The notes under the pieces: generated by a model | Told to the model about the DNA's origin: nothing | Databases searched by the model: none | The model's input: only the letters and a program-made list of their open reading frames with translations | Program-made: the position numbers and the translations under genes | Assembly: GCF_000757485.1 (NCBI RefSeq) | Contig: NZ_JPYO01000042.1 | Span: 610,830 to 674,829, forward strand | Source of the DNA: Achromobacter sp. RTa | GTDB taxonomy: Bacteria; Pseudomonadota; Gammaproteobacteria; Burkholderiales; Burkholderiaceae_B | DNA: 64,000 nucleotides | Direction of reading: 5' to 3' | Shown here: positions 51,700 through 60,790 of the stretch, piece by piece | How the letters are laid out: the number at the start of each line of letters is the position of its first letter | How positions within the stretch are numbered: position 1 is the first letter of the stretch

Positions 51700-52677
51700 C
51701 TATTCAGGTGTCACGGCCGCGGCCTTGACCAGGGCCCGGCTTTTGGAAATTTCGGCGGCCAGCGTCTGGACCGCAACCTCGGTGCTGCTGCCCTGCGACA
51801 CGAATCCCTGCGGCGTCAACGTCTTCAGGACCGCCGGATCGTGCATGGTCTGCTGCGTGGCCGCCTGCAGCCGCTGGACGATGGCGGCAGGCAGCCCCGC
51901 CGGCCCGATCAGCGAAATCCAGGCGTCATACGAATAGCCCTTCACGCCCGACTCGTCCAGCGTGGGAACCTCGGGCAGCGCGGCGACGCGTTCAGGCGTG
52001 CTGACGGCCAGGGCGCGCAGCTTGCCCGCCTGCACCTGCGCAAGCACGGAGGGCACCGCCAGGAACGCCACCTGGATCTGGCCGGACATCACGTCCGTGA
52101 TCAGCGCGTTGCCGCCCCGGTAGGGGATGTGCATCATGTCGACGCCGGCCCGGGATTTCAGCAGTTCGCCGGCCAGGTGCAGCACGCTGCCGCTGCCCGA
52201 CGAGCCGTAGTTGATCTTTCCCGGCTGCGCCCGGGCGGCGGCCAGCAATTCGCCGATGCTGCGGTACGGCGAGTTTTCCGCCGCCACCATTACCAGCGGC
52301 GTCGTGCCGATGACGGAGATCGGCGTGACGTCCTTCACCGAGTCGTACGGCATGCTCTTGTACAGGCTGGGATTGATCGCATGGTTGGACGAGACGATGG
52401 CCAGCGTGTAGCCGTCGGGCTTCGCGGCCACCAGTTGGCGGGTGCCGGGGATGCCCGCCGCGCCGGCCAGGTTCTCCACGATCAGGGGTTGGGCCAGAGT
52501 CTTGCCCAGGTTCTCGGCGACCACGCGCGCCACCACGTCGGCGGTGGAGCCGGGCGAGGTCGGCACGATCAGGCGGATCGGCCGGTCCGGGTAGCCCGCC
52601 GCAAGCGCCTGGGCGCCGACGCCGAGGGCGCCGAGCGCGAGCATACAGCCCGCGAGGAATCGGATGGGGGTCTTCAT
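51700..52677 (-). CDS. Bug-family tripartite tricarboxylate receptor
   Basis: A periplasmic solute receptor of 325 residues from ATG 52677, with AGGAG five bases upstream. The signal peptide ends ALA|AGYPDRP, and the mature start YPDRPIRLIVPTSPGSTADVVARVVA is the Bug signature. VENLAGAAGIPGT and HIPYRGGNALITDVMSGQIQ follow. These receptors bind carboxylates, often without an encoded transporter nearby. It is nine bases upstream of the aconitase-family gene and downstream of a LysR gene in the same direction. Confidence 0.93.
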   Translation of the reverse strand: MKTPIRFLAGCMLALGALGVGAQALAAGYPDRPIRLIVPTSPGSTADVVARVVAENLGKTLAQPLIVENLAGAAGIPGTRQLVAAKPDGYTLAIVSSNHAINPSLYKSMPYDSVKDVTPISVIGTTPLVMVAAENSPYRSIGELLAAARAQPGKINYGSSGSGSVLHLAGELLKSRAGVDMMHIPYRGGNALITDVMSGQIQVAFLAVPSVLAQVQAGKLRALAVSTPERVAALPEVPTLDESGVKGYSYDAWISLIGPAGLPAAIVQRLQAATQQTMHDPAVLKTLTPQGFVSQGSSTEVAVQTLAAEISKSRALVKAAAVTPE

Positions 52678-52809
52678 GTTGTCTCCTTGTAAGGCGCCGC
52701 GGGGTCTCGTTGCCCCGTCCCTTCGCATGACGCGCCTTGACTATAAGGAGATGCCGCCGTACGCCGAAGTGTCCTCTCGGCACGCCTGCCATCGCGAACC
52801 GAGATGGCG

Positions 52810-53712
52810 TCAGCCCTGCTGGGCGAGGAACTTGACCAGCGTGCCCGCCGTGGCGGACAGCTGGCTCTGGTCCAGGAAAACGATGCAGAGCTGGCGCTGC
52901 GCCCAGTCGTCGGACAAGGGCCGCACCACCACGTCCAGGGATTGCAGATACAGTTCGGCCACCTGCTGCGGCATGACCGCGATGCCCAGGCCGGCGTGGG
53001 TCATGCGGCACAGCGCGTCCAGGCTCGCCACGCGGATCTTGACCGACAACGTGGCGCCCAGCTCCGCCGCCTGCGCCGCCAGCAACTGCGTCAGCGCGCT
53101 GTTCTCGCGCAGGCCCACGAAGGTTTCTTCCGCGATGTCCCGCAGGCTCAGTTGCCGGGCAGCGGCCTTGGGATGCCGGGCCGGCAGCATCACCGCCAGC
53201 CGGTCGCGGCGGTAGGGCAGCTGTTCCACGCCCCGCGCGCCGGCGATGCGGTTGCAGATCCCGAAATCGGCGGCGCGCTCGCGCACCAGGCGCAGCACGT
53301 CAGGGCTGTGCTGCTCTTCCAGATCGATGTCCACCTCGGGAAACAGGCGCTGGAATGCCGCCACGTCCTCGGGCAGGAACTGCACGATGGCCGACAGGTT
53401 CGCCACCAGCCGCACGTGGCCCTTCACGCCGGCATACAGCCGCGAGAGCTCGGCCCCCATGGCTTCGACATCGCCGATGATGCGCCGCGCGTGGCGCAGC
53501 ACCGTCTGCCCCGCCGGCGTCACGCTCACGCCGCGGGTATGGCGTTCGATCAGCGCCAGGCCGACCAGCGACTCCATGTCGGCGATCCGCCGGCTGACCG
53601 CGGACGGCGCGATGAATTCGCGCTCGGCGGCGCGTGCGATGCTGTTCTCCTGGCACACCGCGACGAACAGCCGCAGCGAAGTCAGATCGAGTTTGCGCAG
53701 GAGGTTTTCCAT
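52810..53712 (-). CDS. LysR-family regulator, likely of the Bug/hydro-lyase unit
   Basis: A LysR-type regulator of 300 residues from ATG 53712; the frame is open upstream without features. The winged helix occupies residues about 8-66 (LRLFVAVCQENSIARAAEREFIAPSAVSRRIADMESLVGLALIERHTRGVSVTPAG), and a type 2 periplasmic-binding-protein effector domain follows. It lies 132 bases before the Bug gene and is co-oriented with it, and 64 bases after the large ferredoxin oxidoreductase gene. Control of the adjacent Bug-hydro-lyase pair is inferred from position. Confidence 0.9.
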   Translation of the reverse strand: MENLLRKLDLTSLRLFVAVCQENSIARAAEREFIAPSAVSRRIADMESLVGLALIERHTRGVSVTPAGQTVLRHARRIIGDVEAMGAELSRLYAGVKGHVRLVANLSAIVQFLPEDVAAFQRLFPEVDIDLEEQHSPDVLRLVRERAADFGICNRIAGARGVEQLPYRRDRLAVMLPARHPKAAARQLSLRDIAEETFVGLRENSALTQLLAAQAAELGATLSVKIRVASLDALCRMTHAGLGIAVMPQQVAELYLQSLDVVVRPLSDDWAQRQLCIVFLDQSQLSATAGTLVKFLAQQG

Positions 53713-53776
53713 GGTCTGGCTGGCAGGCGCGGGGCGGCGCCCCTTGATGCCGGGGATCGTACACCACGCCCGCTCC

Positions 53777-56700
53777 TCAGGCCGCCAGGGGTTCCCGCGC
53801 CCGCCCGCGGTAGCGTTCCCATAGCGCAGCTTCGCGCGAGCGCGCCCGCTCGACGCCCTGCTCCTTGACGTGGCCATAGCCGCGGATGTCGTCCGGCAGC
53901 GCCGCCAGCGCCAGTGCGGCATCGCGGTTGCCCGCCTCCAGCGTTCGCGAGAATTCCTCCGCCAGGGCAAGGTAGCCGGACGCCAGCTGCCTTTCCATGC
54001 GGCGCTCGGCGGTCTTTCCGAACACGTCCAGCCAGGTCCCGCGCACCCGCTTCATGGGGGCCAGCAGGCGGAACACCTGCGCCATCCACGGGCCGAAGGC
54101 GCGCTTGCGCAAATGGCCCTGCGCGTCGCGCCGGGCGGTCGCGGGCGGCGCCAGGTAGTAGCGCAGGCGGTAATCGCGACCCGGCTCGCCTTCGAATTGC
54201 TCGCGCAGCCGGGCCTTGAATGCCGGATCCACGTAGAGGCGGGCCACCTCGTATTCATCCTTGTAGGCCATGAGCCTGGCCAGGTTGCGGGCGACAGTCT
54301 GCGTCACCTCGAAGCCGCCCGGATCCGCCAGCAGGGCCTCGCGGGCGCGCACGGCCTCCACGGCGGCCACGAACTTCGCCGCGTAGGCCTCGTCCTGATA
54401 GGCCCGCAAATGCTCGGCCAGGCGGCCGATGCGGCCATCCAGGGATTCCGGCAGGCCCAGGACCTGGGCCGTAGGCGCCGGCCGGAGCGCATCCGCGCCC
54501 CGGTGCGCCGCCTGGCGGCCCAGCTCGAAAGCGGCCAGATTCTTTTCGACCGCCACGCCGTTCAATTCGATCGCGCGCCGCAGGCTGTCCAGCGATAGCG
54601 GCAGCCCGCCCTGCTGCCAGGCGTAACCCAGCAGTAGCGGGTTGGCGTAGATGCCGTCGCCCAGCAGCGCCTCGGCCAATGGCCCCGCTTCGATGAAGCC
54701 GCAGTTGCCGCCCGTGCTGCGCGCCAGCGCGGCCTCGGCCTGCGCGCCGGGAAAACGCCAGCCCGGCTGCGACAGGAACGCGGCCGTGGGCGCCGCCGTG
54801 CTGTTCACCACGGCCCGGCTGTGATCCGGCCGCAAGCGCGACAGCACTTCGGGCGAGGCCGAGACCAGCGCGTCGCAGCCGATCACCAGGTCCGCCTCGC
54901 CCAGCGCTACGCGCGTGGCGTGCAGGTCTTCTGGGCGGTTCGCCAGTTGCACGTGGCTGAGCACGGCGCCGCCCTTCTGCGCCAGCCCCGCCATGTCCAG
55001 CACGGTCACGCCCTTGCCTTCTATGTGCGCGGCCGCCCCCAGCAGCGCGCCGATGGTCACGACGCCCGTTCCGCCCACGCCCGCGATCACCACGCGGTAG
55101 GCCCCGCCCGCAGGGATGTCCGCGCGGTCGGGCAGGGGCGCCTCGGCCAGCGCCGGCGCCCTCGCCGCGCCCGGCTTGCGCAGCACGGCGCCTTCAGCGG
55201 TCACGAAACTGGGGCAGAAGCCCTCGACACAGGAAAAATCCTTGTTGCAGGACGACTGGTTGACGCGGCGCTTGGTGCCCATCGGCGTGTCCAGCGGTTC
55301 GATGGACAGGCAGTTGGACTTCACGGAGCAGTCGCCGCAGCCCTCGCAGACGGCCTCGTTGATGAACGCGCGGCGCGGCGGGTCGGGATAGTCGCCGCGC
55401 TTGCGGCGCCGGCGCTTCTCGGTGGCGCAGGTCTGGTCGTAGATCAGCACGGTCGTGCCGTGGATGTCGCGCAGCGCGCGCTGCACCTCGTCCAGCTCCT
55501 GGCGATGGTGCACTTCGACCGCGGCCGGCAAGGCGCCCGCGCCTGCGTACTTCTCCGGCTCGTCCGTCACCACCACGGTCTTCGCCACGCCTTCCGCCTG
55601 CATCTGCGCCGCGATCTGCGGCACGGTCAGCACGCCGTCCACGGGCTGCCCGCCCGTCATCGCGACCGCGTCGTTGTAGAGGATCTTGTAGGTGATGCTG
55701 GCGCGCGCGGCCACCGCAGCGCGGATCGCCAGCAGCCCCGAATGGAAATAGGTGCCGTCGCCCAGGTTGGCGAAAATGTGGCGTTCGGACGTGAAGTCCT
55801 TCTGGCCCAGCCAGGCGACGCCCTCTCCGCCCATCTGGCTGAAGGTATCGGTCTTGCGGTCCATCCACATCGCCATGTAGTGGCAGCCGATGCCGGCCAC
55901 GGCGCGCGAGCCCTCCGGCACGCGGGTGGACGTATTGTGCGGACAGCCCGAACAGAACCAGGGCTTGCGCTCTTCCACCAGCGTGGGCCGGGCGGCTTCG
56001 CGCTCCTTGGCGTCGATCACCGCGAGCCGCGCCGCGATGCGGGCGCGCAGCGTCTCCGACAGGCCCGCCTTGTCCAGGCGTGCGGCGATCGCCCTGGCGA
56101 TCAGCGCCGGCGACAACTCATGGCGCGCCGGCAACAGCCAGCCGCCCCGCGGCGTGGACCATTCGCCGCCGCCGTTGTCGCGTTCGTCGAACTTTCCGTA
56201 TACGCGCGGCCGCACGTCGTCGCGCCAGTTGTAGAGCTCTTCCTTCAGCGCGTACTCCAGGATCTGGCGCTTCTCCTCGACCACCAGGATTTCCTTCAGC
56301 CCCGTCGCGAACTCGCGCGCGTCCTGGGCGTCCAGCGGCCAGATGCAGCCCACCTTCAGTACGCGTATGCCCGCCTCGCGGCAGGCGGCCTCGTCCAGCC
56401 CCAGGTCGTTCAATGCCTGGCGCACGTCGAGATAGGCCTTGCCGGCCGTCATGATGCCGAAGTGTGCGCGCGGCGAATCCAGCACGATCCGGTTCAGCTT
56501 GTTGGCGCGCACGTAGGCCAGCGCGGCATACCATTTATGGTCGAGCAGCCGCGCTTCCTGCGCCAGCGGCGAGTCCGGCCAGCGAATGTTCAATCCGCCC
56601 TCCGGCAACGCCTCTTGCGGCAGCACGATGCGCACCCGTTCCGGGTCCACGTCCACCGACGCGCTGGACTCCACCACGTCGGTCACGCATTTCATGGCCA

Positions 56701-57316
56701 CCCACAGCCCCGTATGGCGGCTCATGGCCCAGCCATGCAGGCCGTAGTCCAGGTATTCCTGCACATTGGACGGATACAGCACCGGAATGCCGCTGGCGAT
56801 CAGCACGTGCTCGGATTGGTGCGCCACCGACGAGGACTTCGCGGCATGGTCGTCGCCCGCCAGCATCAGCACGCCGCCATGCGCCGACGTGCCGGCCGAA
56901 TTGGCATGCTTGAGCACGTCCACCGACCGGTCCACGCCGGGCCCCTTGCCGTACCACATACCGAATACGCCGTCGCGGGTGGCGCCGGGGAACAGGTTCA
57001 GTTGCTGCGATCCCCAGACGGCGGTGGCCGCCAGGTCCTCGTTCACCCCCGGCTGGAACACGACGTCGTGCGCTTGCAGGTGCCGCTTGGCCTTCCACAG
57101 CGCCTGGTCCAACCCTCCCAGCGGCGATCCGCGGTAGCCCGAGACATAGCCGCCGGTGTTCAGGCCAGCCAGGCGGTCGCGCGCCTTCTGCATCAGGGGC
57201 AACCGCACCAGCGCCTGCGTGCCGCTCAGGTAGATGCGTCCTTGGGTGCGGGTGTACTTGTCGTCCAGCGTCAGGCCATGGGTATCGGCCGCGCCGGTAG
57301 GAAGTAAGGCGTTCAC
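53777..57316 (-). CDS. Indolepyruvate ferredoxin oxidoreductase family protein (fused)
   Basis: A single-chain 2-oxoacid:ferredoxin oxidoreductase of 1179 residues that would decarboxylate an aryl- or other 2-oxo acid to its acyl-CoA. The pyrimidine half comes first (RIYLSGTQALVRLPLMQ, GYRGSPLGGLDQALW). The thiamine diphosphate half follows with GDGTYFHSG. Then come cysteine clusters for [4Fe-4S] (CEGCGDC near residue 655, then CNKDFSC), a gamma domain (VIAGVGGTGVVTIGALL near 740) and a C-terminal helical region. Length and order match the large aerobic proteobacterial homologues. It is divergent from a LysR gene across 101 bases, the likely regulator. Confidence 0.93.
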   Translation of the reverse strand: MNALLPTGAADTHGLTLDDKYTRTQGRIYLSGTQALVRLPLMQKARDRLAGLNTGGYVSGYRGSPLGGLDQALWKAKRHLQAHDVVFQPGVNEDLAATAVWGSQQLNLFPGATRDGVFGMWYGKGPGVDRSVDVLKHANSAGTSAHGGVLMLAGDDHAAKSSSVAHQSEHVLIASGIPVLYPSNVQEYLDYGLHGWAMSRHTGLWVAMKCVTDVVESSASVDVDPERVRIVLPQEALPEGGLNIRWPDSPLAQEARLLDHKWYAALAYVRANKLNRIVLDSPRAHFGIMTAGKAYLDVRQALNDLGLDEAACREAGIRVLKVGCIWPLDAQDAREFATGLKEILVVEEKRQILEYALKEELYNWRDDVRPRVYGKFDERDNGGGEWSTPRGGWLLPARHELSPALIARAIAARLDKAGLSETLRARIAARLAVIDAKEREAARPTLVEERKPWFCSGCPHNTSTRVPEGSRAVAGIGCHYMAMWMDRKTDTFSQMGGEGVAWLGQKDFTSERHIFANLGDGTYFHSGLLAIRAAVAARASITYKILYNDAVAMTGGQPVDGVLTVPQIAAQMQAEGVAKTVVVTDEPEKYAGAGALPAAVEVHHRQELDEVQRALRDIHGTTVLIYDQTCATEKRRRRKRGDYPDPPRRAFINEAVCEGCGDCSVKSNCLSIEPLDTPMGTKRRVNQSSCNKDFSCVEGFCPSFVTAEGAVLRKPGAARAPALAEAPLPDRADIPAGGAYRVVIAGVGGTGVVTIGALLGAAAHIEGKGVTVLDMAGLAQKGGAVLSHVQLANRPEDLHATRVALGEADLVIGCDALVSASPEVLSRLRPDHSRAVVNSTAAPTAAFLSQPGWRFPGAQAEAALARSTGGNCGFIEAGPLAEALLGDGIYANPLLLGYAWQQGGLPLSLDSLRRAIELNGVAVEKNLAAFELGRQAAHRGADALRPAPTAQVLGLPESLDGRIGRLAEHLRAYQDEAYAAKFVAAVEAVRAREALLADPGGFEVTQTVARNLARLMAYKDEYEVARLYVDPAFKARLREQFEGEPGRDYRLRYYLAPPATARRDAQGHLRKRAFGPWMAQVFRLLAPMKRVRGTWLDVFGKTAERRMERQLASGYLALAEEFSRTLEAGNRDAALALAALPDDIRGYGHVKEQGVERARSREAALWERYRGRAREPLAA

Positions 57317-57417
57317 GCTTGTCTCCTGCGTTCCAGGTTTTGATGTTTTCCGCAGTGTAGGAACGGCGCTGGATATCGTATATTCATATATTCAGCTACC
57401 AGGTATTCGATAAACAG
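57317..57417. promoter_or_regulatory. Divergent promoter/operator between IOR and LysR genes
   Basis: An A+T-rich block at about 57373-57410 stands out from GC-rich surroundings. It contains overlapping TATATTC/ATATTC direct repeats (57379-57393) and ATAT...ATAT symmetry of the kind bound by LysR regulators. Both -10 boxes probably lie in it. Exact elements cannot be fixed by eye. Confidence 0.5.
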
Positions 57418-58326
57418 ATGGCTAACGACGTCACTCTGCGCCAGCTGCGCTACTTCGCGGCAGCTGCCCGCACGGGCCGGTTTTCCATGGCGGCCGCCGA
57501 CGAACATGTTTCCCAATCCGCCGTCACCAATGCCGTCCTGGCGCTGGAGGCCCAGCTGGGCGTGCGTCTGTTCGACCGCCATCCCCACGGTGTCACGCTG
57601 ACGCCCGAAGGCCACAACTTCCACCAGCGCACCCGCGATGTGCTCGATTCCCTGGACGATGCCCTGCGCGAACCCGGCTTCCAGCGCTACGCGCTGCGCG
57701 GATCCGTGCGGATAGCGGCGTCCTACACCGTGCTGGGCTACTTCCTGCCCGACCTGCTGGCGCGATTCCGCCGGCGCTATCCCGACGTGGTGCTGGACCT
57801 GGTGGACCTGGATCGCCCCGAAATCGAATCCGCGGTGGCCAGCGGCGAGGTCGAGCTGGGAGTGGCGCTGCTGTCCAACGTGGAAAACCGCGAACGCTTC
57901 GGCCACCAGGTGCTGGTGCGCTCCCGGCGTCAGCTATGGACGGCGTCCGGCCATCCGCTGCTGCAGGCGTCCTCGCCGCCGTCGCTGGCGGATATCGCCC
58001 GGTATCCCTACATCCTGCTGGAAATGGACGAAGGGGAACGCTCCGCGCTGGCCTATTGGCAGGCCCACGGCCTGCGGCCCGACATCGCGTTCCGCACGCG
58101 GTCGATGGAGGCGCTGCGTGGGCTGGTGGCGCACGGCTTCGGCGTCACGGTGCTGTCGGACATGGTCTACCGCCCCTGGTCGCTGGAAGGCCGCAAGATC
58201 GAGGCGGTGCCCGTCGTCGACGCCGTCCCGCCCATGGAAGCGGGCCTGCTGTGGCATCCCCGCGCGGCCATCGCCAAGCCGGCGGAGGCCTTCCGCCAGT
58301 TCATGATGTACGCCTGCGGCGTCTGA
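57418..58326 (+). CDS. LysR-family regulator divergent from the ferredoxin oxidoreductase
   Basis: The 302-residue product has the LysR winged helix at residues about 6-64 (LRQLRYFAAAARTGRFSMAAADEHVSQSAVTNAVLALEAQLGVRLFDRHPHGVTLTPEG) and an effector-binding domain. It is transcribed away from the IOR gene across a 101-base A+T-rich region, the classic divergent regulator-target layout. Regulation of that gene is therefore likely but not shown. It converges with the next LysR gene, leaving nine bases between the stops. Confidence 0.92.
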   Translation: MANDVTLRQLRYFAAAARTGRFSMAAADEHVSQSAVTNAVLALEAQLGVRLFDRHPHGVTLTPEGHNFHQRTRDVLDSLDDALREPGFQRYALRGSVRIAASYTVLGYFLPDLLARFRRRYPDVVLDLVDLDRPEIESAVASGEVELGVALLSNVENRERFGHQVLVRSRRQLWTASGHPLLQASSPPSLADIARYPYILLEMDEGERSALAYWQAHGLRPDIAFRTRSMEALRGLVAHGFGVTVLSDMVYRPWSLEGRKIEAVPVVDAVPPMEAGLLWHPRAAIAKPAEAFRQFMMYACGV

Positions 58327-58335
58327 CGCGCCCCG

Positions 58336-59244
58336 CTACACCAGCTCGGCGCCCTTGCGCCGCGTGAACTGGGCCAGCGAACGCAGGGCCAGCGCATGCA
58401 TGGCGGCCACCGAGGGCAGCAGCGTTTCCTCCTTGCGGGTCAGCACGCCTACGATGCGCTCCACGGTGGGTTCGGCCAGGGGCACGAAAGCCAGGCCGGT
58501 GGCGGCCGCCGGCCGCGCCAGCACCGGCAGCACGGTGACGCCCAGGCCGCTCACCACGCTGGCCAGCAGCGACGCGCGGTTGGACACCACCATGAAGGGG
58601 TCCTCGATCGCGCCGCCCAATTGCCGGTTCCGCAGGGTGTCGAACGTGGCGTTGCCGATCAGCCGTTCGCCGGCCAGCGCCGACCACGGCACCGGGCCGC
58701 GCCGGCGCGCCAACGGATGGTTCTTGCGGCACACCAGGCCGAAGGCGTCCCGCGCCACCGGCGCGAAGGCGACCTCTCCGGTGCGCGGCACCTGCCCGGC
58801 CACGCCCACCTGTACTTCTCCGCTCAGCACCAGCCGGTGCACGTCCTGCGAGGACTCGTCGATGGCGCGGATGCGGATCGCCGGATGCATGCGCGCATAG
58901 CGCTCCAGGAGCCGCGGCAGCCACTCATCGGCAAGCGACGGCATGACCGCCAGCGATACGGCCCCCTGGCTGCCCAGCCCCAGCTGGCGCGCCGCATCCA
59001 GCACCCGGTCATGGGTGGAGAGCAGCTCGCGGAACAGCGGCGCCACGGCAATGCCCAGCGGCGTGAGCTGCGCCCGCTTGCCGGGCTCGAAGAGGGGCGC
59101 CCCCAGCTGCTGCTCCAGGTCCTGCATTGCCGCCGACACCGCGGCCTGCGAGCGGAAAGTGCCTTCGGCGGCCTGGCGGAAACTGCCGTGATCGGCCGCA
59201 AGCAGGAACTGGCGCAGGTGCTGGATCTTCAGGGGAGGCGGCAT
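58336..59244 (-). CDS. LysR-family regulator of the DUF1185 operon
   Basis: The 302-residue product has the usual LysR layout: winged helix at about residues 7-64 (LRQFLLAADHGSFRQAAEGTFRSQAAVSAAMQDLEQQLGAPLFEPGKRAQLTPLG), then the co-inducer domain. It is divergent from the DUF1185-hydrolase-Bug operon. Two adjacent inverted repeats with T-N11-A geometry lie in the gap, 17 bases upstream of this start, so autoregulation and activation of the divergent operon are expected. Confidence 0.92.
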   Translation of the reverse strand: MPPPLKIQHLRQFLLAADHGSFRQAAEGTFRSQAAVSAAMQDLEQQLGAPLFEPGKRAQLTPLGIAVAPLFRELLSTHDRVLDAARQLGLGSQGAVSLAVMPSLADEWLPRLLERYARMHPAIRIRAIDESSQDVHRLVLSGEVQVGVAGQVPRTGEVAFAPVARDAFGLVCRKNHPLARRRGPVPWSALAGERLIGNATFDTLRNRQLGGAIEDPFMVVSNRASLLASVVSGLGVTVLPVLARPAAATGLAFVPLAEPTVERIVGVLTRKEETLLPSVAAMHALALRSLAQFTRRKGAELV

Positions 59245-59260
59245 GGCGGAAGATGCTGAA

Positions 59261-59293
59261 TTCGGATTTTCCGAAATTAACTTACGTTAATTT
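59261..59293. promoter_or_regulatory. Two LysR-type inverted repeats
   Basis: TTCGGATTTTCCGAA (59261-59275) is symmetric with T-N11-A geometry. It abuts AAATTAAC-TTAC-GTTAATTT (59274-59293), which has perfect 8-base arms and also contains T-N11-A. Both lie in the gap between a LysR gene and the operon transcribed away from it, the expected place for recognition and activation sites. Confidence 0.7.
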
Positions 59294-59363
59294 GGATTGT
59301 CAAAACCCAGCGGCGAACCCAACAATGCCCCGTCTTTCATCCAACAGGTCGTGGAGCCGCGGT

Positions 59364-59957
59364 ATGTCCCTGCAAGTACGCAAAGTCGTCAGTTACGTCG
59401 AGAAAACCCTGATCGAAGGGGGCCGCGCGGCCGAGCGCCCGCTGGTGATGATCGTGGCCGCCGCCGTGATCCGCAATCCGTGGGCCGGCCTGCCCTTCCA
59501 GGAAAACCTGCGCCCGCAGATCCTGGAAGCCGCGCCGCCGCTGGGCGCGCTGCTGGTCGAGGAGATCCTGCGCCAGGCCGGATCCGCGGACCAGGTCGAG
59601 GCCTACGGCAAGGCCGCTGTCGTGGGCACGGCCGGCGAGGTCGAGCATGCGTCCGCGCTGATCCATACGCTGCGCTTCGGCAACGCCTACCGCAACGCCG
59701 TCGGCGGCACCAGCTACCTGAGCTTCACCAATATGCGCGGCGGGCCGGGCTGCGTGATCTCGATTCCTCTGATGCACAAGCATGACGAAGGCCTGCGTTC
59801 GCACTATCTCACTGTGCAGACGACCATCAACGACGCTCCGGCGCCGGACGAAATCGTGGTCGCGCTGGGCGCCGCCACCTCGGGGCGCCCGCATCATCGT
59901 ATCGGCAACCGCTATTCGGACCTCCAGGAACTCGAGCGCGAGGCCCAGGCGAAATGA
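59364..59957 (+). CDS. Amino acid synthesis (DUF1185) family protein
   Basis: The 197-residue product matches the DUF1185 'amino acid synthesis' family as I recall it: VRKVVSYVEKTLIEGGR, PLVMIVAAAVIRNPWAG, GKAAVVGTAGEVEHASALIHTLRFGNAYRNAVGGTSYLSFTN and GRPHHRIGNRYSDL. ATG 59364 follows GGAG by nine bases; an alternative ATG at 59325 would add 13 residues. Its biochemical role is not established. It overlaps the alpha/beta hydrolase gene by four bases, and a Bug receptor follows, suggesting a small catabolic operon for an imported carboxylate. Confidence 0.85.
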   Translation: MSLQVRKVVSYVEKTLIEGGRAAERPLVMIVAAAVIRNPWAGLPFQENLRPQILEAAPPLGALLVEEILRQAGSADQVEAYGKAAVVGTAGEVEHASALIHTLRFGNAYRNAVGGTSYLSFTNMRGGPGCVISIPLMHKHDEGLRSHYLTVQTTINDAPAPDEIVVALGAATSGRPHHRIGNRYSDLQELEREAQAK

Positions 59958-60742
59958 GCGAGAATTCCCGCCGCTCCGGCCGCGGCGAACCGTTGGTGCT
60001 GCTGCACGGCGTCGGCCTGGACCACACTTTGTGGGATGACCTGGCGCCGCTGCTGGAGCCGCATTTCGAGGTTCTCCGCTATGACCTCCTGGGCCACGGC
60101 AACGGCCCCGGCATAGACGAAACCGTCTCGGTGCAGGACTACATCGGCCAGCTAGATGCCGAGCTCGACCGCGCGGGCTGGCGCAGCGCCAACGTGCTGG
60201 GCTATTCCATGGGAGGCCTGATCGCGGGCGCCTACGCCGCCGCCCGGCCGCAGCGCGTCACCCGGCTGGCGCTGCTCAGCACGGTGTTCCAGCGCAGCCC
60301 CGAAGAAGCGCGCGCCGTACTGGCGCGTCTGGACGCCGCCGCCACGCAGGACCCGCAGGCCGCCGCCGAGGTGTCGCTTCAGCGCTGGTTCACGCCTGGC
60401 TTCCAGGCGCGGCGCCCGGAGCGGGTCACAAGCATCGGACGGCGATTGCTGCGCAACCACCGGCCTCATTTCCTGGCGGCCTACCGGGTGTTCGCGCTGG
60501 GCGATACCGTCCTGTCCCAGGCCGCGCCCCGCATCGCCTGCCCCACGCTGGCGATGACGGGCGAAGAGGACGTGGGATCGACCCCGCGCATGACGCGCGA
60601 ACTGGCCGCGGCCGTGCCCCATGGCCAGGCGCGGGTGGTGGCCGGCCAGCGGCATATGCTGCCGGTGGAGGAGCCCGCAATCGTGGCGTCGGCCCTGCAA
60701 GGATTTTTTCTGCCGGAGGCCGGCGGCCCGTCCCTTTCCTAG
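59954..60742 (+). CDS. Alpha/beta hydrolase
   Basis: An alpha/beta-fold hydrolase of 262 residues. LLHGVGLDHTLWD forms the oxyanion region, the nucleophile elbow is GYSMGG with Ser85, an aspartate lies in MTGEEDVGSTP, and the histidine is in QRHMLPVEEP. It resembles enol-lactone hydrolases and carboxylesterases of catabolic operons (PcaD-like), but the substrate is not readable. The ATG overlaps the DUF1185 stop by four bases. A Bug receptor starts 48 bases downstream. Cytoplasmic; no signal peptide. Confidence 0.9.
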   Translation: MSENSRRSGRGEPLVLLHGVGLDHTLWDDLAPLLEPHFEVLRYDLLGHGNGPGIDETVSVQDYIGQLDAELDRAGWRSANVLGYSMGGLIAGAYAAARPQRVTRLALLSTVFQRSPEEARAVLARLDAAATQDPQAAAEVSLQRWFTPGFQARRPERVTSIGRRLLRNHRPHFLAAYRVFALGDTVLSQAAPRIACPTLAMTGEEDVGSTPRMTRELAAAVPHGQARVVAGQRHMLPVEEPAIVASALQGFFLPEAGGPSLS

Positions 60743-60790
60743 AGACGGCCGGCGGCATACACGAGCAGCGTGGAAACGGAGACACACAAC

